DNA of 64,000 nt, taken from the NCBI RefSeq assembly GCF_965276875.1, contig NZ_OZ255701.1:4030001-4094000 (forward strand), given 5' to 3'. Source of the stretch: Lichenicoccus sp965276875. Lineage in GTDB: Bacteria; Pseudomonadota; Alphaproteobacteria; Acetobacterales; Acetobacteraceae. Under the pieces are notes generated by a model. The model did not search any database, was not told the DNA's origin, and worked only from the letters and a program-made list of their open reading frames with translations. Below, piece after piece: positions 51,869-59,964 of this stretch (its first letter is position 1; each line of letters starts with the position of its first letter). The translations under genes and the position numbers were made by a program.

Positions 51869-51903
51869 TCTCTTCTCCTATGACTACAAACGGGAATGCC
51901 CAA

Positions 51904-52644
51904 CTAACTTTGCGGCTGCGTCATCTTGTCTATTGTATTCTGCTGGCGGTCAGACTCGCTTTGGACAAACTGCGTCACGAACTGAAACTCGCGTTCCGTC
52001 TGCATCATCTGTGTCAGCTCGGAGATCGGCTGAACGTTGCTCTCCTCCACGGCGCCTTCAACCACCTGCGGTCTCGGCGCCTGACGCGTGGCCGCGTCAT
52101 TGCGATAGAGCTTGCCGCCTTCCGGGGTCATTTTGTTCTGATCGGAGACCTCGACCACCCCGATCTTGCCTATCCTGCCGCTCTCACCGCTGATCGTGCC
52201 ATCCGCGGCAACCTGGATGCGGCTATCTCCGGCGGGGAGCTGGATCGGGCTGCCGCTCGTATCGAGCAGCGCATTGCCCGACGCATCGGCAATCGTACCA
52301 TCAGTCAGCAGCCCAAAGCGGCCGGCGCGGGTCAGCCGCGGCCCGTTCGGCGTCATTACGGTAAAGTAGCCGTCGCCGCCAAGGGCCAGGTCAAGCGGGT
52401 TTCCCGTGTGCGTCAGCGCTCCCGCGGAATGGTCCCGATATGTCGCGAGGTCCTGGGTAAAAGCCAGCGCTTCACCGCCAGGCGGCGTGTTGACACCCTG
52501 CTGTTGGACCATGAAATCGCTGAACAGCACGCGTTGCGCCTGGTAACCAACCGTATTCGCGTTTGCGATATTGTTTGCAATAACATCCATGGTGCGCTGC
52601 TGCGCATCCAGCCGCGACAGCGCGATATAGGTGGGGTTCTCCAT
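51904..52644 (-). CDS. flgF: Flagellar proximal rod protein FlgF
   Basis: Proximal rod subunit of 246 residues. The N-terminus MENPTYIALSRLDAQQRTMD then VIANNIANANTVGYQAQRVL is typical, with NPLDLALGGDGYFTV and the C-terminal EESNVQPISELTQMMQTERE. It is the first gene of the flgF-flgG-flgA-flgH operon and divergent from fliL across 173 bp. Confidence 0.96.
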   Translation of the reverse strand: MENPTYIALSRLDAQQRTMDVIANNIANANTVGYQAQRVLFSDFMVQQQGVNTPPGGEALAFTQDLATYRDHSAGALTHTGNPLDLALGGDGYFTVMTPNGPRLTRAGRFGLLTDGTIADASGNALLDTSGSPIQLPAGDSRIQVAADGTISGESGRIGKIGVVEVSDQNKMTPEGGKLYRNDAATRQAPRPQVVEGAVEESNVQPISELTQMMQTEREFQFVTQFVQSESDRQQNTIDKMTQPQS

Positions 52645-52817
52645 GTCGCATCCCTTTGAACGTTGATATTCTGCAACATAAAGCCTACCAAAAGGTTACC
52701 AATCGAGCTCGATATCGCGTGGCACGGTCACTTGTCCTTAACCTCTTTGTGTCATGGTGAGAGGGCTCGCGTGAGTGCCTTTGATCGAGCGGACCGGGGG
52801 GATCCCGCGGGAGTATC
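52645..52817. promoter_or_regulatory. Divergent flgF/fliL promoter region
   Basis: This region separates the rod-ring operon from the switch operon and must carry flagellar promoters in both directions. A TGGCACG element at about 52721 with TTGTC downstream recalls a sigma-54 site, but the GG-to-GC spacing is wrong by one base and the -12 GC is absent. No confident promoter can be called. A GGGAG sequence precedes the fliL ATG. Confidence 0.4.
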
Positions 52818-53324
52818 ATGATGAGCGGACCGGCGGCGAGCCTGGAAGACGATGCGCCCAAGCAGCCAGTGAAGGCACGTGGGAAGCTGAAACTTATCCT
52901 GGGTGCGGGCGGTGTTCTCCTCCTGGCGGCGGTCGTGGGGGCGCTTTGGTTTTCCGGGTTGCTGAGCCATGGCCGCGGCGGCGGCGTTGGGCATCAAAAG
53001 ACAGCTGCAGTTCAAGCAAGACCTGTTCTCGTTGCTGTCCCAGATATTGTAACAAACCTAGATAGCGGCACTCGTCGCTCAGTGTTCATTCGGGTGAAGG
53101 CGAAAATCGAAGTCCCTGGAACGGCTGACGCGGCGGTCATAGCAGCGGATATGCCGGCGATTCTCGACGCGTTCCAGACCTACATTCGAAGCATGCGGCC
53201 AGAGGAAGTGCACGGTGGGGAGGGTACCTATCGCCTTAAGGAAGGCCTCATGAACAGGATCGACATCATCGCGGCCCCGGTGCAGGTGCTCGACATTCTC
53301 TTTTTGGAAATGGTCGTCCAATGA
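52818..53324 (+). CDS. fliL: Flagellar basal body-associated protein FliL
   Basis: Stator-associated inner-membrane protein of 168 residues. One transmembrane helix (LILGAGGVLLLAAVVGALWF) lies at about 26-46, followed by a periplasmic stomatin-like domain with VPDIVTNLDSGTRRSVFIRV and the C-terminal LKEGLMNRIDIIAAPVQVLD. ATG start; the stop overlaps the fliM start (ATGA). Confidence 0.9.
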   Translation: MMSGPAASLEDDAPKQPVKARGKLKLILGAGGVLLLAAVVGALWFSGLLSHGRGGGVGHQKTAAVQARPVLVAVPDIVTNLDSGTRRSVFIRVKAKIEVPGTADAAVIAADMPAILDAFQTYIRSMRPEEVHGGEGTYRLKEGLMNRIDIIAAPVQVLDILFLEMVVQ

Positions 53325-54412
53325 GTGAGACCGAGGAGGATATGGCCGCGGCCTGGGGTGCCACCCTGGACGATGACGATGGGAGTGGCGCCGCCGCCGC
53401 GGTGGCGGAACCGATAGAGTCGGCTCGCGTGCTCAATCAGGCAGAGATCGACTCCCTGCTCGGCTTTGAGAATGGCAGTGATGAGGACGCTTCGGCGAGC
53501 GGTATCGACCGCATCATCAGTTCGGGCTTGGTATCCTACGAACGCCTGCCGATGCTCGAAATCGTCTTTGACAGGCTTGTGCGGATCATGTCCACGAGCT
53601 TGCGAAACTTTACAAGCGATAACGTTGAGGTGTCGATCGATAATGTCGTCTCGTTGCGTTTCGGTGACTATCTCAATTCGGTCCCGCTTCCGGCGATGTT
53701 CGCGGTTTTCAAGGCGGACGAGTGGGAGAATTATGGGCTTATGGTCATAGACTCCGCGATGATCTACTCCATCGTGGACGTGCTTCTGGGCGGACGCCGC
53801 GGGACGGCGGCAATGCGGATCGAAGGCCGCCCCTATACGACAATCGAGCGTATGCTGGTGGAAAGGCTGATCCGGGTGGTGCTTGCCGACCTATCGGCGA
53901 GCTTTGACCCGCTATGTTCGATCAGCTTCCGCTTTGAGCGTCTTGAGGTGAACTCGCGCTTTGCCGCAATCTCGCGCCTCTCGAACGCGGCAGTCCTGGC
54001 CAAGCTTCGTATCGACATGGAGGATCGCGGGGGCCGGTTGGACCTGCTGTTGCCGTATGCGACGCTCGAGCCCGTGAGGGAGCTCCTGCTCCAGCAGTTC
54101 ATGGGTGAGAAGTTCGGGCGTGACTCGATCTGGGAGACCCACCTGGCGGAAGAGCTGTGGAGTACCGAGGTCGATCTTGAAGTCGTTCTTGACGAGCAAC
54201 CAATGCGGCTGTCTGACATCCTGGCCCTCAAGCCGGGCGATCAGTTTACGCTGCGCCAGGGTCCGGATGCTCCGGTGCAGCTCCGCTGCGGGCAGGTCAC
54301 CCTCTTCGAGGGGCGTGTTGGAAGGCGCAAGAACCAAATTGCGGTTCGAATCGACCAGGTGCTCGGGCGTCCGCACGGCACTGCTGACATTCAAATGCAA
54401 CGGCGGGTTTGA
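53321..54412 (+). CDS. fliM: Flagellar motor switch protein FliM
   Basis: C-ring switch protein of 363 residues that binds phospho-CheY. The N-terminal acidic CheY-binding tail includes VLNQAEIDSLLGF. The middle CheC-like domain has PMLEIVFDRLVRIMSTSLRN and the conserved IYSIVDVLLGGRRG. The C-terminal SpoA domain follows (LRLSDILALKPGDQ-type PMRLSDILALKPGDQF, then GRVGRRKNQIAVRI). Located with cheY and a cheZ-like gene downstream. Confidence 0.95.
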   Translation: MSETEEDMAAAWGATLDDDDGSGAAAAVAEPIESARVLNQAEIDSLLGFENGSDEDASASGIDRIISSGLVSYERLPMLEIVFDRLVRIMSTSLRNFTSDNVEVSIDNVVSLRFGDYLNSVPLPAMFAVFKADEWENYGLMVIDSAMIYSIVDVLLGGRRGTAAMRIEGRPYTTIERMLVERLIRVVLADLSASFDPLCSISFRFERLEVNSRFAAISRLSNAAVLAKLRIDMEDRGGRLDLLLPYATLEPVRELLLQQFMGEKFGRDSIWETHLAEELWSTEVDLEVVLDEQPMRLSDILALKPGDQFTLRQGPDAPVQLRCGQVTLFEGRVGRRKNQIAVRIDQVLGRPHGTADIQMQRRV

Positions 54413-54425
54413 GAAAGGTAAAAGC

Positions 54426-54902
54426 ATGAGCGGTATGGAGTCCTGGCTGGAGATCCTGCTGAGCGGGCTCTTGGTGATGACGCTGTTCCATGCCTTGCGG
54501 CTGGAGCGCGCCTTGGGAGTCCTGCGGCGCGACCGGGCTGCGTTGGAACAGCTGGTCGCGGGCTTCAATGAAAGCACGCGCCAGGCGGAAGCGGGGATCG
54601 AGCGACTTCGTACGGTGGCTGACGGGGCCGGGCGGCAGATCACCCGTCAGGTTGAACAGGCGAAAGCTTTGAAGAACGACCTTTCGTTCCTGACGGAACG
54701 CGGTGAGAAGCTGGCCGACCAGCTTGACGACATGATCAGGCAATCGCGGCCCGGACGCGAGCCCGAGGCGCTGCCACAGGCCAATACAGCATGGGCTCGT
54801 CCGGCACTCCAGGCGGTCCCTACGGAAGGCCGAGAGGGTGACGGCCGGGTGAGAAGCCAAGCCGAAAAGGAACTGCTGCGCGCACTCAGGATGGCAAGGT
54901 GA
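54426..54902 (+). CDS. DUF6468-type flagellar-cluster protein
   Basis: Protein of 158 residues with one N-terminal transmembrane helix (EILLSGLLVMTLFHALRL). A coiled coil follows (about 30-125; LRRDRAALEQLVAGFNESTR, AEAGIERLRTVADGAGRQIT, LTERGEKLADQLDDMI). Such proteins are found between fliM and the MotE-like gene in alphaproteobacteria; their role is not established. The start ATG is 13 bp after fliM and a GAGAAAGG element precedes it. Confidence 0.75.
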   Translation: MSGMESWLEILLSGLLVMTLFHALRLERALGVLRRDRAALEQLVAGFNESTRQAEAGIERLRTVADGAGRQITRQVEQAKALKNDLSFLTERGEKLADQLDDMIRQSRPGREPEALPQANTAWARPALQAVPTEGREGDGRVRSQAEKELLRALRMAR

Positions 54903-55573
54903 CCAGGGCAATGTCACGTCTTCCGTCGCCACGGATCCTGCCACTGACCATCGCGGTCATGATGTTGCTACTGGCGGCAAGAGCCGCGACGTTTGCAAGC
55001 GAAGCCGGTGCGGCACTCGGGTTGACGCCGGCTGCGAGCGCCCAAGCTCACCCTGCGCCCGCGCATCCTGCGTCGGCGGTCTCCTTGCCCATCGTCGTGA
55101 GCGGAATTGCCGCCGTCACGCCGGCGTTCCGGCACGATGTCGGGGCGAAGGAGCGCGTCCTGCTTTTGGAGCTCGGCAGGCGGCGCCAGGCTTTGGACGT
55201 TCGCGAACATGCACTCGACGCACGCAGTGCGTTACTTGAGGCAACCGAGCTCCGCCTGCAGGCCGAGATCGATCACCTGGCCGCATTGCAGGCACGGATC
55301 AATGCGCTCGAGAAATCGAGCAAGGAGCGCCGCGAGGGGGACTGGCAGGGCCTGGTTAAGGTCTACGAGGCAATGAAGCCGGGCGACGCTGCTACCATTT
55401 TCAATGTTCTGGACATGCATGTCCTGCTGCAGGTCCTGGACAGAATGAAGGTGAGGAAGGCGGCAGCCGTGCTTGCAGGGATGCAGCCGGAACGCGCACG
55501 CCTGGCGACGCAGATGCTCGCCGAGATGCGACAGCGGCGGGATCTTCTGATCCCGGTCGCCTCCAATAACTGA
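54899..55573 (+). CDS. MotE/MgtE-N-like flagellar protein
   Basis: Protein of 224 residues. It has an N-terminal signal or anchor (ILPLTIAVMMLLLAARAATF) and a coiled coil (about 80-145). A C-terminal MgtE_N/FliG-like helical domain follows: LVKVYEAMKPGDAATIFNVL, DMHVLLQVLDRMKVRKAAAV, LAGMQPERARLATQMLAEM. This is the architecture of MotE, the MotC chaperone of rhizobia. The GTG start overlaps the stop of the previous gene (GTGA). A direct MotE role is inferred. Confidence 0.8.
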   Translation: MTRAMSRLPSPRILPLTIAVMMLLLAARAATFASEAGAALGLTPAASAQAHPAPAHPASAVSLPIVVSGIAAVTPAFRHDVGAKERVLLLELGRRRQALDVREHALDARSALLEATELRLQAEIDHLAALQARINALEKSSKERREGDWQGLVKVYEAMKPGDAATIFNVLDMHVLLQVLDRMKVRKAAAVLAGMQPERARLATQMLAEMRQRRDLLIPVASNN

Positions 55574-55606
55574 CGCGTTCGTACTGTATTTTAGAGGAGC
55601 CAGCCC

Positions 55607-55993
55607 ATGACAATGGACAAGTCCATAAATGTTTTGATCGTCGATGATTATAAGACGATGTTGAGAATCATCCGCAATCTGTTGAAGCAGATTGACTTTA
55701 ACAATGTCGAGGAGGCCACCGACGGGACCGAGGCCCTGTCCAAGCTCAAGACAGGCCATTTCGGTCTTGTCATAAGCGACTGGAACATGCAGCCCATGAC
55801 CGGCCTTGAGCTTCTCACGGAGGTGCGAAAGGACGCCAAGCTCAAGACGTTGCCGTTCATCATGATTACCGCCGAGAGCAAGATCGAGAACGTTATCGCG
55901 GCCAAACAGGCTGGTGTTTCCAATTACATCGTCAAGCCTTTCAATGCCGAGACACTAAAAGACAAGATCGAGAAGGTTCTCTGCCATGCGTGA
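55607..55993 (+). CDS. cheY: Chemotaxis response regulator CheY
   Basis: Single receiver-domain protein of 128 residues. The acidic pair lies in VLIVDDYKTM, the phospho-acceptor Asp in LVISDWNMQPMTG, Thr in IMITAESK and the Lys in NYIVKPFNAET. It would bind FliM to change motor direction. AGAGGAGCC precedes the ATG. It overlaps the cheZ-like gene by 8 bp. Confidence 0.94.
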   Translation: MTMDKSINVLIVDDYKTMLRIIRNLLKQIDFNNVEEATDGTEALSKLKTGHFGLVISDWNMQPMTGLELLTEVRKDAKLKTLPFIMITAESKIENVIAAKQAGVSNYIVKPFNAETLKDKIEKVLCHA

Positions 55994-56609
55994 CGCGGAG
56001 GCGCTCTCCAAGAGGTTGCAAGAGCTGCGCGGGCGATATCCGCAAGGACAGCCCGACATGGTGACCGACATCGTCATGGCGGTGCTCGGCAGCATGACCG
56101 GCGACATAAGCCTTCGAGAGACGGCATTGCTGTATGAGATCGGCACTCTTGGCGAGGCGGTAACGACGGCGCGACAGGAAATTGCGGCGCTGAAGGTGGA
56201 TGACATTACCGCGAGCTACATCCCCTGCGCCACTGATGAGCTTGATGCGATCGTATCCCATACGGCCGCGGCGACGGAGTCGATCCTGGAGGCGTGCGAA
56301 ACCCTGGATACCTTGGCCGGAACGCTCAACGGTGATCTCGCCCAGGCGCTTCAGGATGCAACCGTCAAGATCTACGAGTCGTGCAGCTTCCAGGACATTA
56401 CTGGCCAGCGGATAACCAAGGTGGTCGGTACTCTCAAGACAATCGAACGGACAATTGCACGAATCGTGGAGACGTTCGGCAGGAGCACGATCGAGCGCGA
56501 GGAGGTGGCACCCGTCGCAGAAGCGGAAAGCCTATTGAACGGCCCACAGCTTCCGGCGAGTGCGATGGATCAGTCGGACATTGACCGGCTTCTGGCAAGC
56601 TTCGACTGA
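55986..56609 (+). CDS. cheZ: CheZ-type phospho-CheY phosphatase
   Basis: Helical protein of 207 residues. The key motif YESCSFQDITGQRITKVV carries the catalytic acidic residue and glutamine of CheZ (D137 and Q141 here; FQDLTGQR in enteric CheZ). The C-terminal AMDQSDIDRLLASFD resembles the CheY-binding tail of CheZ and the FliM N-terminal peptide. It dephosphorylates CheY-P. It directly follows and overlaps cheY. CheZ proteins of this type occur in several Rhodospirillales. Confidence 0.87.
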   Translation: MRDAEALSKRLQELRGRYPQGQPDMVTDIVMAVLGSMTGDISLRETALLYEIGTLGEAVTTARQEIAALKVDDITASYIPCATDELDAIVSHTAAATESILEACETLDTLAGTLNGDLAQALQDATVKIYESCSFQDITGQRITKVVGTLKTIERTIARIVETFGRSTIEREEVAPVAEAESLLNGPQLPASAMDQSDIDRLLASFD

Positions 56610-56616
56610 CAATCCG

Positions 56617-59346
56617 GTGGATGGTGCAACTCGATTTCGGGCACTCGTGCTCGTATCGATGGCTGTTCTGACACTCGCCTCGGTTGGGGCGATGGCGCAA
56701 GCGTCCGATCGACAGACCAGGGAGATCCAGGACGAACGGGATGCCGGGCTTGCGCTTCTCGATCTTTTCGGCGACGGCATCCTGGCACATCGTGAGGCGG
56801 TACTCGCATGGCGTCGCACGCACGATATGAGGGGGCGTGGGAAGCGTCTCCCTCGGCGTGCCCTGGAGGTGGCCAAGGTCACCCAAACCAGGCATTCGGA
56901 TCCGTCGTCAGCGAAGGCAGTGTCGTCCCTGCCGAGCAAGACAAACTCGGTCCTGCCTGGCCTGCCCACCAGCCTCATTGCCGTCGTGGAAGGGGCCAAG
57001 CCGGTGCCGGGGGCGCCCGCGTCGGTGCCCAACAGGCTTGTCGCGGAACCACCTGGCGGTGCAGCCACCCCAGGTGCCGCTCCGGTGTCGCTCGCGGCGA
57101 TCGTCATTGATGATGGCCAGTCTGCCACGCATGGCCTGTTGTTGCCGTTGGAGACCGACGGTGGCGCGGCCGCCTTCGCAAGCGGCGAGGACGTGCTCGT
57201 CGTTCTGGATACGCGACGACCGTTTGATCTTTCCGCGGTGCAGGGCGACCCCCTTGGCGCCGGCTCCACGGTGCAGCTCCTTGCATCGGCGACAATCGTG
57301 CGATTTCCCGGGCGTCGACCGAACCAGCTCGGGCTGCGACGGGTCGCTGCGGGCTGGCTGGTTCAGGCGGCGCCGCCGTTGCCTGAGCCTGCGTCGATCA
57401 AGCCATCGCCTGACGTGAACGGGCTTAAATTGCCCTTGGCCCATCCCGGACAGAGCGTCGTTGTGCCGAACCCGCTGACCGGAGGCAATCTGCTCGTCGG
57501 CACTGTAAGGGACGGTGAGGACGCGATGCGCGAGACACGGCACGGCAGTTCGGCTGTGCTCGACCGGACCATCCTCGGCGTTGTTGTCGAGCCACTTTCT
57601 GACCGGCTGGAGCTCCAGCCGACCCCAGGCGGCTTTCTCCTGGCGGGCGTTCCCGCCTCAGCCCTCAACGCAGCAATGGGTGCGGGTCGGGGTGCGGCGG
57701 CACTGCGCGTCATGGCTTTGGAGCCGGCGTCCCCAGTCTTGCTGTCTACAAGGTTCACGCAGGCCAGGGCGGACGCCGCCGAAGCACCCGCCGAGGCCCG
57801 CTTTGTGCCGCGGCTTCGTGCCGCTGAGGATGCGCTGGCGCTGGGCGATGGGCAGGACGCCGCGACGATCATCAAGGTTGCCAGAGCCGACGACCCTCGG
57901 CAGGCGAATGCATTGCGGCCGCGCCTGGTCGCGAGTGCCGCCGCAGCGCTCGACGGCAAATCGGATCCATCCGGACTTCTCGACGATCCAACGATTGCCC
58001 CGCTCGGAGAGCCCGGGCTCTGGCGGGCGGTGAGGCTTGCTCGCGAAAGTCCGACCTCGTCGGAGGCGGCGCGTCTGTTCGCGGCCAACCTGCCACTGCT
58101 CGAAGCCTATCCATTACCGCTGCGCACCATCCTTCTCCCGCTTGCCGCCGAAACACTTGTGCGTGCCGGCACGGATACTCAGGCAGGGCTGGTCGGACAC
58201 CTCCCGGATGACGTGTCGCTGAGCTTTGCCCGCGCGCTGCTGAGCGCCCGACAGGGGCATCCGAAGGTGGCTTTGGCCGCGTTGGACCGGCTGGGAGCAT
58301 CCTCCGACTGGGTGGTGGGCGACAAGGCAGCCGAGGCGGCCTCGACAATACGCGAAAAGCAGCCAAAAGCCGACCTGAAGGCGCTCGCGGACGCACTTGA
58401 CGCGCGTTTGCTCGATGCCCGAATTGGCGGCCATGAGGCCGAGAGCCGGTTGCATCTGGCTGACCTGCGTATGCAAGCCGGGCAATGGGAAAAGGCGCTG
58501 GACCTGCTGCGGGAGACCGCAAGACTCTATCCGGCGACCCAAGCCGAAGCGCGCCGCAGAGTAGGTGAGGTGCTCAAGCGGCTCAGCGCGGTATCTCCGG
58601 CCGCAGCGGAAGGGCAGGCACTCGATCAGGCGGCGATGATTGAAGCCAATGCCGACATGCTGCCCGGCGGTTCGGAGGGCACGCGTGTTTCTCTGTTTCT
58701 TGCATCCAGGCTCGAGACTCTGGACCTGCCGGAGCGGGCGTCACCGATCGTGCGCAACATGATGAACGCCGCAGCACCCGGTCCAGACCGGGCCGAGCTT
58801 GGGCTGAAATTGGCGGGGCTGGACTATCAGCAGAATAATCTGCCGGCGGTGCTTGCCGCACTCGAGGCCTCCGACATGCCGGGCTTGCCGGCGCCGATTG
58901 CGCACGCCCGCGCGATCATGATGGCACGTGCTCTTGCCGCGGAGGGGAACATCAAGCAGGCGCTCTCTGTGCTGCAACCGATTGACGGCGAGCCAGCCCT
59001 TGATCTGAGGGCCGGCTTTCTGGCCCGGACACAGGATTGGGCGGGATCGACCGACTGTCTGCTGGAATTGGCGCGGCGGCGCCTGCCGTCGACAGGCAAG
59101 CTTTCGCCCTCGGATCAGGATCTGCTGCTCAGGCTAGCTTCCGCTGCCTCGCGGACGAACGATCCGGCGCGGCTGAAACTTGTACGCGGGCTCGGTGATG
59201 GCAGGGTTGCGGATGCCGGGAAGGCGGCACTGTTCAAGCTGCTGACTTCGGATCCGGGCGCAGACGGGGCGAACCCCGGAGCAGGTGCCGCGGAGATGAT
59301 GGCGCTCCGACATGCCTCGGGCATACTCGATTCCGTCGCCCGGTAA
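56617..59346 (+). CDS. Large secreted or anchored TPR-like protein in the motility operon
   Basis: Protein of about 909 residues, unknown function. The start is uncertain: a GTG at 56617 just after the cheZ stop gives a good signal sequence (ALVLVSMAVLTLASVGAMAQ); an ATG at 56659 is the alternative. The N-terminal third has several Pro/Ala-rich stretches and beta-type segments. The region from about 420 to 850 is rich in paired helices of TPR/HEAT type (for example ADLRMQAGQWEKALDLLRET, DYQQNNLPAVLAALEAS). It closes the fliL-fliM-cheY-cheZ gene string, so a motility scaffold role is plausible but unproven. Confidence 0.72.
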   Translation: MDGATRFRALVLVSMAVLTLASVGAMAQASDRQTREIQDERDAGLALLDLFGDGILAHREAVLAWRRTHDMRGRGKRLPRRALEVAKVTQTRHSDPSSAKAVSSLPSKTNSVLPGLPTSLIAVVEGAKPVPGAPASVPNRLVAEPPGGAATPGAAPVSLAAIVIDDGQSATHGLLLPLETDGGAAAFASGEDVLVVLDTRRPFDLSAVQGDPLGAGSTVQLLASATIVRFPGRRPNQLGLRRVAAGWLVQAAPPLPEPASIKPSPDVNGLKLPLAHPGQSVVVPNPLTGGNLLVGTVRDGEDAMRETRHGSSAVLDRTILGVVVEPLSDRLELQPTPGGFLLAGVPASALNAAMGAGRGAAALRVMALEPASPVLLSTRFTQARADAAEAPAEARFVPRLRAAEDALALGDGQDAATIIKVARADDPRQANALRPRLVASAAAALDGKSDPSGLLDDPTIAPLGEPGLWRAVRLARESPTSSEAARLFAANLPLLEAYPLPLRTILLPLAAETLVRAGTDTQAGLVGHLPDDVSLSFARALLSARQGHPKVALAALDRLGASSDWVVGDKAAEAASTIREKQPKADLKALADALDARLLDARIGGHEAESRLHLADLRMQAGQWEKALDLLRETARLYPATQAEARRRVGEVLKRLSAVSPAAAEGQALDQAAMIEANADMLPGGSEGTRVSLFLASRLETLDLPERASPIVRNMMNAAAPGPDRAELGLKLAGLDYQQNNLPAVLAALEASDMPGLPAPIAHARAIMMARALAAEGNIKQALSVLQPIDGEPALDLRAGFLARTQDWAGSTDCLLELARRRLPSTGKLSPSDQDLLLRLASAASRTNDPARLKLVRGLGDGRVADAGKAALFKLLTSDPGADGANPGAGAAEMMALRHASGILDSVAR

Positions 59347-59394
59347 CATCGCCAGCATCGTCCAGAAGCCGCTGGCGGGAGGGGCCTGCCGCCG

Positions 59395-59493
59395 AGAAAG
59401 TCCTTGCATCGTGGTGCCTCAGGACCTAATTCAGCCCCCCTTGGCCCTAGGGGGCGTTTACGCCCAACAGGCCGTCTGCTGGTTCAGGGGTAC
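59395..59493 (+). promoter_or_regulatory. Possible structured 5' leader of speD
   Basis: The 150 bp before speD contain adjacent and competing hairpins. CCCCCT pairs with AGGGGG at about 59436-59454. GGCG-TTTA-CGCC overlaps the right arm of the first stem. A third stem lies in CCAACAG, then CTGCTGG (one mismatch), at 59464-59482, just ahead of the AGGGG ribosome-binding site. Mutually exclusive stems next to a ribosome-binding site resemble a regulatory leader, but no known riboswitch class was matched. Confidence 0.35.
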
Positions 59494-59496
59494 GTG

Positions 59497-59964
59497 ATGA
59501 ACGCACTTGCTCAACTGGGGATGGTCTCGGATTCTCCGAGCAATAACCAGATTTCGCTCGCACCTTCCTCGGAGGAGGTGGCTTGCAAGGATTATTTTGT
59601 CGAGAAGGACGGGGTCAGGTTTGCCGGAACCCATCTTCTGGTGGATCTTTGGGACGCCCGCAATCTGACCGATCCCTCGAGAATTGATCGTGCGCTTTGC
59701 GAGGCCGCACTGGCTGCCGGGGCGACGATCCTACACAGCCATTTTCACCATTTTTCCCCGAATGGCGGCGTCTCCGGGGTCGTTGTGCTTGCGGAAAGTC
59801 ACATCTCGATCCATACGTGGCCCGAGCGTGATTTTGCCGCGATCGACATTTTCATGTGCGGCGCGTGCGATCCGCATTTGTCCGTCCCGGTGCTGCAACT
59901 GACGTTCCAGGCTGGCCGTGTGGTGTTGGATGAGCGCCGCCGCGGGACGGATCAGGGCAGGTGA
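59497..59964 (+). CDS. speD: S-adenosylmethionine decarboxylase proenzyme
   Basis: Pyruvoyl-dependent decarboxylase of 155 residues providing decarboxylated SAM for spermidine. Self-cleavage is expected at E100-S101 in LAESHISIHTWPE. The conserved histidine and cysteine regions HSHFHHFSPNGGVSGVVVLA and AIDIFMCGACDP are present. ATG start with AGGGG upstream. The first about 30 residues are not conserved. It overlaps speE by 4 bp (GTGA). Confidence 0.94.
   Translation: MNALAQLGMVSDSPSNNQISLAPSSEEVACKDYFVEKDGVRFAGTHLLVDLWDARNLTDPSRIDRALCEAALAAGATILHSHFHHFSPNGGVSGVVVLAESHISIHTWPERDFAAIDIFMCGACDPHLSVPVLQLTFQAGRVVLDERRRGTDQGR

Noticed and set aside
52718..52740. TGGCACG...TTGTC in the flgF/fliL region as a sigma-54 promoter
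   Set aside because: The distance between the GG and the -12 position is one base too long and the invariant GC is GT.
59395..59496. SAM-II or SAM/SAH riboswitch upstream of speD
   Set aside because: The conserved GGTGATTTG and GCTAAA-type blocks of SAM-II and the SAM/SAH core are absent; only generic hairpins remain.
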